36,697 nt of DNA, from NCBI GenBank assembly GCA_026260175.1, contig JAKCWW010004501.1, positions 1-36,697 of the forward strand, read 5' to 3'. The notes under the pieces were generated by a model that was given only the letters and a program-made list of their open reading frames with translations, did no database searches and had not been told where the DNA came from. The translations under genes were made by a program, and so were the position numbers. Numbering within the stretch: the stretch's first letter is position 1; each line of letters starts with the position of its first letter. Positions 33,501 to 36,697 of this stretch are shown here, piece after piece. Source of the DNA: Reticulitermes lucifugus (taxonomy: Eukaryota; Arthropoda; Insecta; Blattodea; Rhinotermitidae).

Positions 33501-34962
33501 GTGTTCCGGGTGCTAGAACAATAGCACAGTCTTGGATAGGGTCTTCTAGGAAAACCTAACGTGACCCAACATACTTATCAGGAAAGCCATGGGATGGGCT
33601 GAGAAGAAGCAAGGATTTTTAAATTTGTAAAATGTGTCACAAATAAATCCGTATAACGGCTGCAGTGAGTCACAGGAACCTCGCAACCTCTCCGACAAGT
33701 TGAGTCGGAACAAGTTGGTGAGTGGGCTTTGTATACAGCTGAAGCGCCCCGACTGGAAGTGTCTAAGGACTGGGGAGATTTAAAATAATCGTAGTGTATT
33801 GAATTGATACAAATTTTATTCCGGATCATGGTTCATGGGTTGAATTATTCTCTTTCTGTCTGCGTTTTAGGTCTTCATGGGTACTCCCATGATCCTTTCT
33901 GTTACCTCTCCCGGTTAAAACATGATCCTACCGCACACACAACACTTAACTGACACAGGGTGTCCGGTGACTGGGAACAGTTCTTTCTGTTAAACACAGC
34001 TGAAAAGGTACTTTTCCATTCTCTCATCCAAGAACGTAATCAAAGCTCTCGAAACGCTGTATTTTTTTAAACAGACATAGTCCAGTAACTTAGCAATTCT
34101 AAAATTATACTTTATCCTGGTTATAGATATAGATAAATACCTTATGTACAGCGTCAAGACATAAAGGCACACATACATTTTAAAGCAAGGCACCACCAAA
34201 TCTTAAAATCGGAATCAGATGAAGGTTTCAGGCGCTGGCAGCCTTTATCCCCAGGAAAACATTTTTCAACAAGGAACATACACTGACCACTTCAATGGAG
34301 CATTCTAAAATACGTTCAGTTATAAAATTACTGTTTCTTGGGAGGGCAAATGGTCGTACAGACCACAGACCACGAGATGACCCCCGCGCGGTGGGTGGGC
34401 GGGGGGAAGCGTGTCTGGTACGGTGCGGGGGGACCGTTGTCTACAGGGACGACGGCTACTAAACTGCTATTGGTAGGAGCGCCAGATTTCTACTAACGCA
34501 GTCTGCAAACGTCAGGCATTTCGAGTAGCGTGTAGTGAGCTAATGCTTCTAGGATAGGTAGTAGAAACTCGTCATTCGTCCCCCCCCCCAAAAAAAAATC
34601 TTGCGCATGCGCATCTATCGCATTCCTAGCAGGAATCATCTCCTGGTCTGCGGGCAGTACTACATTCATTGGACCGTAACAACAAAATTAGTGAGAGCCT
34701 TTAGCCACACGCAGTACACAGAGCACAACTTTACCACCTGTCAGGGGAACGGCTGATTATCAAAACAGTGAAAGATAATTACAGAAGTATGAGAAACAAT
34801 GTTATGCCTACCTGACAACAAAATTGACACAGACAACGCTGTGCGGCTTCTGGCCATTCTTGCTGCCGTAGATAAGTGTAGCCTGGGTCAGAACCCACAC
34901 ATAACCGCCGTTCTTCGCCAGGAAGCGATATATTCCAGTCTCACACTGTCCTTTTGAGAACA
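3238..34962 (-). CDS. sima: HIF-1alpha / similar, 3' seven coding exons (gene-level entry)
   Basis: Hypoxia-inducible factor alpha is a bHLH-PAS transcription factor that pairs with ARNT/tango, binds hypoxia response elements and activates glycolytic, tracheal and stress genes when oxygen is low. Seven exons join as complement(34812..34962, 18823..19325, 18418..18713, 17958..18220, 17555..17736, 16329..16777, 3238..3588), 2195 nt, with all split-codon phases matching and GT/AG at every junction. Domain order agrees with the family: PAS-B end, N-terminal ODD with [11 protein letters not shown]-terminal ODD with RAPYIPM, linker, and C-terminal activation domain with YDVNAP and LLQG.DLLKAL. The bHLH, PAS-A and first half of PAS-B are outside the window. 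The visible 731 residues exceed the corresponding part of vertebrate HIF-1alpha (826 aa in total), mainly through the linker exons. The family call is very secure; exact boundaries are inferred from splice consensus and phase. Confidence 0.95.
5098..5153 (-). repeat. SINE fragment (same family as 13705-13997)
   Basis: CATGCCATGAAGGCCCAGAG followed by AGAGGTATAGCTC and TTTCTTTAACCTC matches, in reverse orientation, the 3' part of the SINEs at 13705-13997 and 23864-24131. The tRNA-like head is missing. Confidence 0.6.
6012..6160. repeat. Head-to-head SINE-like relic forming an inverted repeat
   Basis: The left arm (6013-6036, ACCTGTCCCAGTGCCA) and the right arm (6093-6114, TGGCACTGGGACAGGT) are inverted copies. 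The right copy, with the following sequence to about 6155, resembles the body of the SINE at 20835-21082 (GTGGCACTGGGGCAGGTTTT). It is too degraded to define ends. Confidence 0.5.
6263..6426. mobile_element. Short fold-back insertion (copy 2) with 13-bp target duplication
   Basis: A 164-bp insertion flanked by the direct repeat TAAGGCCTATAAC (6250-6262 and 6427-6439). It has a leader at 6263-6297 with the same TTCACCGTGCATTTT (6274-6288) as copy 1, then 54-bp arms at 6298-6351 and 6373-6426 with few mismatches and a 21-nt loop. The arm holds TTCACCAACTAAATGCACTTG. The right arm ends exactly at the direct repeat, and the leader is only on the left, so the element is asymmetric and not a simple TIR-type MITE. 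Confidence 0.8.
6762..6815. repeat. Perfect tandem duplication, 2 x 27 bp
   Basis: GAATTTTTAAGGTATGTGGA and the next seven bases occur at 6762-6788 and 6789-6815 with no difference, inside the large HIF intron. Confidence 0.9.
8873..8894. repeat. (AT)n microsatellite
   Basis: Eleven AT units follow an A-run. Confidence 0.9.
9045..9084. repeat. (AATAC)n microsatellite
   Basis: Eight perfect AATAC pentamers. Such pentamer tracts can be the 3' tail of a non-LTR element, but no element body was recognised to the left. Confidence 0.9.
13705..13997 (+). mobile_element. tRNA-derived SINE with 9-bp target duplication
   Basis: About 290 bp flanked by ATTCCTACT (13696-13704 and 13998-14006). The head has an A-box-like CAGTTGGCATAGTG and a B box GGGGATCGAATCC, as in pol III promoters of tRNA-derived SINEs. 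The body includes GTCCAGACTGGCCGTGGGGC and CCTCCTGTACAATTGGTACT, and the 3' end has CCTTCATGGCAGGTTATAGA and GTGAACTTTACC. The same family recurs at 23864-24131 and 5098-5153; the 25640-25868 and 31296-31428 copies share its central CCTCCTGT..A block. Confidence 0.82.
14957..15600 (+). pseudogene. mariner-family transposase relic, internally deleted
   Basis: The 5' part reads [58 protein letters not shown] and related fragments. These match the N-terminal HTH region I know from Mos1/mariner transposases (IKFCFKLGKTATET, FEWYKRFKEGRE, DDPRSGRPSTSRT). After about 15250 the frame breaks and the DNA jumps to a C-terminal segment at 15370-15560 resembling SPDLAPADFFLFPKLKTALKGRRF (here [20 protein letters not shown]). 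The catalytic DD(D/E) core between them is mostly missing, so it cannot encode an active enzyme. Terminal inverted repeats were not found. Confidence 0.75.
16287..16328 (-). other. Possible read-through terminus of an alternative short HIF isoform
   Basis: The open frame of the 16329-16777 exon continues past the chosen donor for 13 codons, [13 protein letters not shown], to TAG at 16287-16289. A transcript ending or retaining the intron here would encode HIF-alpha with both ODD motifs but no FIH-regulated C-terminal activation domain. This is an inference from the frame alone; no poly(A) signal was assigned. Confidence 0.25.
16329..16777 (-). CDS. sima: HIF-1alpha exon: basic linker and LLQQLM / VLMNLLVSG segment
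   Basis: A 449-nt exon, acceptor CCTACAG|GT, phase 0 at its end. It encodes a basic segment ([17 protein letters not shown]), which may serve as a nuclear localisation signal, then [19 protein letters not shown], a Gln/Pro-rich stretch, and [20 protein letters not shown]. The amphipathic LLQQLM and VLMNLL stretches resemble activation-domain helices. Two phase-0 GTGAGT donors exist: after 16329 (chosen, keeps AGYVC) and after 16350 (seven residues shorter). If neither is used, the frame stops at TAG 16287-16289, 13 residues past the chosen donor, giving a product without the C-terminal activation domain. Confidence 0.88.
16778..17554 (-). other. HIF intron, 777 nt
   Basis: AT-rich intron between the 182-nt and 449-nt exons. 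No repeat or extra exon recognised. Confidence 0.7.
17555..17736 (-). CDS. sima: HIF-1alpha exon: linker between ODD and TAD
   Basis: A 182-nt exon with acceptor TTTCAG|G and donor CACA|GTGAGT. One base completes Trp, 60 codons follow, and one base begins a split Ser codon. The protein starts [20 protein letters not shown] and ends [15 protein letters not shown] recognise no catalytic or binding motif. It is placed in the gene because both split codons agree with the neighbouring exons and because a long open frame is bounded by good splice sites. The upstream intron (221 nt) holds a GATGAT microsatellite. Confidence 0.85.
17766..17802. repeat. GATGAT-rich microsatellite in a HIF intron
   Basis: Imperfect (GAT/GATG)n tract beginning 30 nt upstream of the 182-nt exon's acceptor, inside the 221-nt intron. 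On the transcribed strand it is a CATCAT tract near the branch-point region. Confidence 0.85.
17958..18220 (-). CDS. sima: HIF-1alpha exon: C-terminal ODD / N-TAD (RAPYIPM)
   Basis: A 263-nt exon preceded by a strong polypyrimidine tract and CCAG, ending TG|GTGAGT in phase 2. It encodes [20 protein letters not shown], the counterpart of vertebrate DLEMLAPYIPMDDDF around human Pro564. The candidate hydroxyproline codon is at 18080-18082. In vertebrates this is the main VHL degron and overlaps the N-terminal activation domain. The residue just before Ala-Pro is Arg rather than the vertebrate Leu, and Gly-Val-Gly is inserted after YIPM. An upstream [13 protein letters not shown] block is low in complexity. 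The exon sits between introns of 197 and 221 nt. Confidence 0.95.
18418..18713 (-). CDS. sima: HIF-1alpha exon: N-terminal oxygen-dependent degradation domain
   Basis: A 296-nt exon after a 109-nt intron. The acceptor is GGTTGCAG|TG, completing Val; the donor is AAG|GTACCA in phase 0. It opens [17 protein letters not shown], matching the vertebrate NODD LTLLAPAAGD that surrounds human Pro402. The candidate hydroxylated proline codon is at 18673-18675. In the family, prolyl hydroxylase (PHD/fatiga) modifies this proline and von Hippel-Lindau E3 ligase then drives destruction in normoxia. The rest is acidic and Ser-rich ([20 protein letters not shown], then a run of Ser/Lys/Asp), typical of the ODD. 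The donor is the weakest of the set after the first three intron bases, but it is the only one found that keeps the frame into the next exon. Confidence 0.94.
18823..19325 (-). CDS. sima: HIF-1alpha exon: post-PAS linker with three KIF repeats
   Basis: A 503-nt exon. The acceptor is GGTTGCAG|T, completing Ser; the donor is ACGG|GTATGT. It continues the conserved VVS-GI junction after PAS-B, then runs through about 110 residues rich in Ser, Thr and Pro, probably disordered. A motif of the form (G/R)PQ..T.KIF occurs three times, with KIF at exon residues 44-46, 93-95 and 144-146, a spacing of 49 and 51 residues. The third copy runs into [20 protein letters not shown], which I recall as the conserved arthropod lead-in to the N-terminal ODD. 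A poly-proline stretch lies at residues 125-128. The outer two copies look like internal duplications of the conserved third. No catalytic role is expected. Confidence 0.93.
20835..21082 (+). mobile_element. tRNA-derived SINE (second family) with 11-bp target duplication
   Basis: About 248 bp flanked by AACTGCAGTGA (20824-20834 and 21083-21093). The tRNA-like head has A-box TGGATCAGGCGGTTAG and B-box GGTCCGATCCC inside the paired arms CCCGGGTCCGATCCCGGG. The body includes GACTTGTGGTGGACAAAGTG and GGCACTGGGGCAGGTTTTT. The tail carries a G-run, an ATAATAATCATC segment and a C10 run. The body differs from the 13705-13997 family. Confidence 0.87.
21978..22024 (-). ncRNA. Hammerhead-like motif, divergent subfamily
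   Basis: On the minus strand: CTTGAAGA, one extra T, stem GAAGG, an 8-9-nt loop, CCTTC, then GAAAC. Stem II pairs perfectly for five bases. The canonical CTGANGA core is altered (an extra T or C3 change), so activity is doubtful. A second copy in the opposite orientation begins 24 nt away at 22048. Confidence 0.4.
22048..22087 (+). ncRNA. Hammerhead-like motif, divergent subfamily, degraded
   Basis: CTCGAAGA, T, GAAGGCGATATGTTCTTGC, then AAAAC and ATCGG. It is an inverted partner of the 21978-22024 copy. Stem II is damaged and the G of GAAA is lost, so it is a relic at best. Confidence 0.3.
23864..24131 (-). mobile_element. tRNA-derived SINE interrupted by an assembly gap, 15-bp target duplication
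   Basis: Flanked by CCAACGGAAAAGTAA (23849-23863 and 24132-24146). On the minus strand the head reads GGGCCGGGATAGCTCAGTCG with B-box GGGGATCGAA, and the tail matches the 3' end of the 13705-13997 SINE (CCTTCATGGCCTG, GGTGAACTTTACC). The N-run 23950-24068 falls entirely inside the element. Confidence 0.9.
23950..24068. other. Assembly gap (119 N)
   Basis: A run of N inside a SINE. A further single N lies at 36199 in a G-run. Confidence 0.99.
24700..25000 (-). repeat. Degraded interspersed repeat of blattodean type
   Basis: On the minus strand, conceptual fragments [19 protein letters not shown] and (another frame) NSMEQSRS and [11 protein letters not shown] resemble translated repeat sequences I remember from cockroach and termite gene predictions. 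No ends or TSD were defined, and this rests on memory only. Confidence 0.4.
25306..25344 (-). ncRNA. Hammerhead-ribozyme-like motif, degraded stem I
   Basis: On the minus strand: CTGAAGA, an extra T, GACTT..AAGCC (stem II with one mismatch), GAAAC, GT, GTA. The core is intact but stem I pairs poorly (AAA against GTT). Confidence 0.5.
25518..25555 (+). ncRNA. Hammerhead-ribozyme-like motif
   Basis: AAC (stem I, 25518-25520), CTGAAGA core (25521-25527), an extra C, GGCT-loop-AGCC (stem II, 25529-25542), GAAA (25543-25546), a two-base-pair stem III CATG, cleavable-type GTA, and GTT (25553-25555) pairing with AAC. The order fits a type I hammerhead with a minimal stem III, as known in Penelope-like elements. 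The one-base insertion between the core and stem II is non-standard but is shared by the other copies. Confidence 0.6.
25640..25868 (-). mobile_element. tRNA-derived SINE, minus strand
   Basis: On the minus strand a perfect B-box GGTTCGAATCCC (25802-25813), with an upstream A-box-like TAGCGTGGTCATTG, then CCGTCCAGACCAGGTCTGGG and CCTCCTGTTCAGTGGTTACC. Its family is related to the 13705-13997 SINE. No target duplication was identified, so the ends are approximate. Confidence 0.75.
25977..26084 (-). mobile_element. Penelope-like terminal fragment with hammerhead motif
   Basis: Read on the minus strand: hammerhead-like motif (26083 to 26041), about 50 nt, then AGTGCATTTGTTGG ending at 25977. 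The same order occurs at 28.0-28.1 kb and 32.46-32.56 kb. No ORF follows here. Confidence 0.55.
26041..26083 (-). ncRNA. Hammerhead-ribozyme-like motif, best-preserved copy
   Basis: On the minus strand: GTCC (26083-26080), CTGATGA (26079-26073), an extra T, GATC..GATC stem II (26071-26068 with 26058-26055), GAAA (26054-26051), C-AT-G stem III, U, H17 = T, then GGAC (26044-26041). Stem I pairs four of four (GTCC/GGAC). The core is fully canonical apart from the inserted T. Confidence 0.65.
28097..28137 (-). ncRNA. Hammerhead-ribozyme-like motif, inactive-looking, stem I compensated
   Basis: On the minus strand: CTCC (28137-28134), CTGATTA (G8 changed to T), an extra T, GGGCC..GGTCC stem II with one G-T pair, GAAAC, ATCTG, then GGAG (28100-28097). 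Stem I is CTCC/GGAG, fully paired but different from the GTCC/GGAC of the 26-kb copy. The G8 change and a G at the cleavage position predict loss of catalysis. Confidence 0.55.
28338..28511 (+). pseudogene. 5' fragment of a Penelope-like element ORF
   Basis: Open frame starting at ATG 28338, encoding [14 protein letters not shown].. and then [20 protein letters not shown] with [17 protein letters not shown]. This pattern (KTNA.IW.NK.C....LTP.YI.IK) matches, from memory, the N-terminal region before the reverse transcriptase of insect Penelope-like proteins. It is only about 58 codons long: the following DNA is an inverted terminal copy, so the RT and GIY-YIG domains are absent. Confidence 0.6.
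30817..30842. repeat. (TA)n microsatellite
   Basis: Thirteen TA units in the large HIF intron. Confidence 0.9.
31158..31204 (-). ncRNA. Hammerhead-like motif, divergent subfamily
   Basis: On the minus strand: CTTCGAGA, T, GAAGG, a 9-nt loop, CCTTC, GAAAC, TTCTGG. Stem II is identical to that at 21978-22024 (five pairs). The CTGA part of the core is altered in the same place, so this is either a separate derived subfamily or a look-alike. Confidence 0.35.
31296..31428 (-). mobile_element. tRNA-derived SINE fragment, minus strand
   Basis: On the minus strand B-box GGGGATCGAATCC (complement of 31395-31407), then CCGTCCAGACCGACCCTGGG, CCTCCTGTACAATGGGTACC and GGTCATTCCCGGGGG, as in the 13705-13997 SINE. 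The A-box side and the 3' tail are missing. Confidence 0.7.
32462..32499 (+). ncRNA. Hammerhead-ribozyme-like motif, damaged stem II
   Basis: TTC (32462-32464), CTGAGGA (32465-32471), an extra T, GACC..GACC where GGTC would be expected, GAAA (32487-32490), C-AT-G, T, A, then GGA (32497-32499). Stem I has three pairs including one G-T. Stem II is broken by two mismatches. Confidence 0.5.
32462..32565 (+). mobile_element. Penelope-like terminal fragment with hammerhead motif
   Basis: The hammerhead-like motif (32462-32499) is followed by TTATTTATGGCTGC and then AAGTGCAATTTGTTGG, the same order and spacing as at 26.0 and 28.0 kb. No ORF follows. Confidence 0.55.
34397..34613. promoter_or_regulatory. 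CpG-rich patch with GC box, CCAAT and NRF1-type palindrome
   Basis: Contains GGGCGGGGGG (34397-34406), a reverse CCAAT box ATTGGT (34469-34474) and the perfect palindrome TGCGCATGCGCA (34602-34613), which equals the NRF1 (ewg in Drosophila) consensus. It lies in the intron 200 bp downstream of the PAS-B exon on the transcribed strand. This could be an internal promoter or enhancer; no initiator or transcript evidence is available. Confidence 0.35.
34812..34962 (-). CDS. sima: HIF-1alpha exon: C-terminal half of PAS-B
   Basis: A 151-nt internal exon bounded by TTGCAG before it and CAG|GTAGGC after it. It enters with two bases of a split codon (most likely Met) and leaves with two bases of a split Ser codon. 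It encodes [19 protein letters not shown], then [12 protein letters not shown], and ends VCVNFVVS. This is the PAS-B beta-sheet segment plus PAC motif of HIF-alpha, which in vertebrates reads FTKGQ, GGYVWVETQATVIY and CVNYVVSG. In the family, PAS-B contributes to dimerisation with ARNT. No further PAS exon is seen between here and the right edge. It is separated from the next exon by a 15.5-kb intron. Confidence 0.95.
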
Positions 34963-35623
34963 CTGCAACAGACAAAAACAATTCAAGGCTAATCCATCAG
35001 GATGTCGAAAGTTCGGCTTTTATAAAAAAAACAGAGGTGATGTACACATAAGACGCCTTAAACTAATTTCTTGCGCTGTCAAATTACAAGTGACTTATGG
35101 GATGAGAGTTGGTGCATAATCGTTCGTAAAAGGATTGTGGTTGGGCACTGTAGTTCTGTCACGTACTGTCGCAGTACGTTCCTGGTTACATACTTCGTTA
35201 CAGCAAAGCCGACGTCGGAACCACATTCATCCTAAAACACTATACCACACCCTGCGCAGCCAACTATAGTGATAAAAGGACGAAAACCAACAGGAATGCA
35301 ACAGATACACAGTCATGATGACACAATTACATTCAAATGAGAAAGTGATGTTTGGAAAAAAGGTATAAAAGTACCAATACTGACATTCCCGACTTACACA
35401 ACTTCAAGCAAAGCAATACCAGACTTCCGCAGTTTTAACGAAAGCATAAAAATAAAATAACATTTCTGAAAAGCGCGCCAAGTTTTTCCTTGCGGGAAGG
35501 AGAGAGAAACGAGACGAAGGTTGCGGAAGAATACTGCTGGGCGATAACACAGGCGGTGGGGCGGTCATGATGCGGCCGTTCAGGTTCCAGTGTGCTGGAG
35601 TTTGGATTTCAAGTGGACTCCCT

Positions 35624-35650
35624 TGTGTGTGTGTTTGCGCGCGCGCGCGC
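35624..35650. repeat. (TG)n(CG)n alternating purine-pyrimidine tract
   Basis: TGTGTGTGTG, TT, then GCGCGCGCGCGCGC. Alternating tracts of this kind can adopt Z-DNA. Confidence 0.85.
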
Positions 35651-36589
35651 ATTACCATATGTATACTCAATTCTAATTTTTGCCGGACCTTCTGGAACGT
35701 CACAATTGCATTAAGTTGGGGGGAATCTGCATATGAGAAAACAAACAAGAAATTCCAACTTAGTTATAACATTTACAAAATAACGTTAACTACTAAAACG
35801 CAAAAGAAAAGTAACATATATTATCAGTGAAAAGCAGCATTCATTTCGTTGGACAATCTCCAAGATACTGTGTATCTGACTTTAACAGTGGGACCGGTAA
35901 TTGAGAAATGCTGGTAATATAGCCAGGATAAGGCAATTGCATTTACATATTTTGAGGAAAAGTATGTGACAGGATAAACACAGAAAATACCTGGTCCTGC
36001 TCAAGATGATTTAAAGCTCCAGATCACGTTACATCTGGAGTGCTCGCGAGACATCAAGTAAGTGTCAGTAATACATTTTCGGTACCGTAAAACAGCGGTG
36101 TTGGCAATTTAACTGAACAAGGCAACAGAAACATCAGAGTTTGTACTCGTACGTTGTGTAAACAAAACGTGAGGTTAATATTTACTGAATACGGAGGGNG
36201 GGGGGGGAACTTGACCTTCTGCAGTCAAAATTAACAGAACTTTACACTTACTGACGGTCAGAAGTTATTTTCAAACACTGTCTATGCTGGTAGCTTTGAC
36301 AGAGCAAGCTAAGGAAGTTACCCAAACACACAAATGCGAGTCTGACCTCGCGCTGCTGTTAACATGTACATCAACTCACTGAAAGTTACTTCGCAAAGCA
36401 TGCTGACCCAGCAGTGACACGTAACTGTATTAGCTAAAAACTGTGAAAAGACTACAAACGAATCTTCTGATAAATATTTTTACAGGTCCTTTCTCCTCCC
36501 CGAACGACCAGGTAGCAACAACAAATCCCAGGCAAGAATTCTACTCGACAATGACTTACGCCGCAAGTAGAACAATTTAATGAACTGTA

Positions 36590-36697
36590 CTACAATGCTC
36601 GGGTTCGATTCCCGATGGTGTCATTGGAATTTTCCATTGACATCGTTTCGGTCGCACTATGGCCCTGGGGTCGACTCAGCCTCTAACAGAAATGAGT
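36590..36697 (+). mobile_element. SINE fragment cut by the window edge
   Basis: B-box GGGTTCGATTCCCG followed by GGTGTCATTGG and CTATGGCCCTGGGGTCGACTCAGCCTC, the usual order of box B and a 'CTCAGCCT' body in these SINEs. The A-box side was not recognised and the 3' end is off the window. Confidence 0.55.

Larger units (their letters stand above)
19326..34811 (-). other. 15.5-kb HIF intron between the PAS-B and ODD-cluster exons
   Basis: No additional coding exon recognised. It contains SINEs (20835-21082, 23864-24131, 25640-25868, 31296-31428), hammerhead-like motifs and Penelope-type debris (21.9-32.6 kb), an antisense Blattodea-type repeat near 24.7-25.0 kb, a TA microsatellite and a CpG-rich patch at 34.38-34.62 kb. 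The stretches 19400-20800, 22100-23840, 24150-24650, 26110-28020, 28570-31070 and 32580-34370 show nothing I can name. CpG frequency rises noticeably from about 20.5 kb onward. Confidence 0.75.
34963..36697 (-). other. Partial HIF intron upstream of the PAS-B exon
   Basis: No further HIF exon was found before the right edge. It contains a TG/GC alternating tract at about 35624-35650 and a SINE start at the edge; otherwise nothing recognised. Confidence 0.65.

Noticed and set aside
4..36697. CRISPR arrays, phage or bacterial operons
   Set aside because: No regularly spaced direct repeats, no dense bacterial-type ORFs, and clear spliceosomal exons; the DNA is from an animal nucleus.

Overview
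The window is animal nuclear DNA, most likely from an insect of the cockroach/termite lineage (Blattodea). Evidence is an intron-rich gene whose protein reads as the arthropod form of hypoxia-inducible factor alpha, tRNA-derived SINEs, a mariner relic, non-LTR relics and Penelope-like debris of a style I associate with blattodean genomes. The order-level assignment comes from memory of these repeat families, not a search. There are no prokaryotic or operon-like features.

One gene dominates: the 3' part of HIF-1alpha (Drosophila similar, sima) on the minus strand. Seven coding exons with mutually compatible phases join into about 731 codons: the end of PAS-B (34812-34962), a compact cluster with the oxygen-dependent degradation domain (18823-19325, 18418-18713, 17958-18220, 17555-17736), a long linker/transactivation exon (16329-16777), and a terminal exon with the C-terminal activation domain (3238-3588). 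The bHLH, PAS-A and first half of PAS-B lie beyond the right edge. Both prolyl-hydroxylation prolines and the FIH-type asparagine are present, so the protein appears able to read oxygen by both hydroxylase branches.

Layout on the + strand: 1-3237, 3' UTR/downstream with a non-LTR relic and a 92-bp fold-back insertion; 3589-16328, a 12.7-kb intron with SINE copies, a second fold-back element and a mariner relic; 16329-19325, the exon cluster; 19326-34811, a 15.5-kb intron rich in SINEs and Penelope-type debris; 34812-34962, the PAS-B exon; 34963-36697, the next upstream intron. CpG dinucleotides are sparse up to about 20.5 kb and clearly commoner after it.

The most interesting non-genic signal is a dispersed set of hammerhead-ribozyme-like motifs in the 15.5-kb intron. 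Stem I differs in sequence between copies but stays paired. Several copies are followed about 50 nt later by a shared motif (AAGTGCATTTGTTGG type), and one such motif sits directly before a Penelope-like ORF start. Two short fold-back insertions (85-176 and 6263-6426) carry the same motif in inverted repeats, share a 15-bp leader, and are bounded by 11- and 13-bp direct repeats. All coordinates, splice sites and homologies were read by eye.
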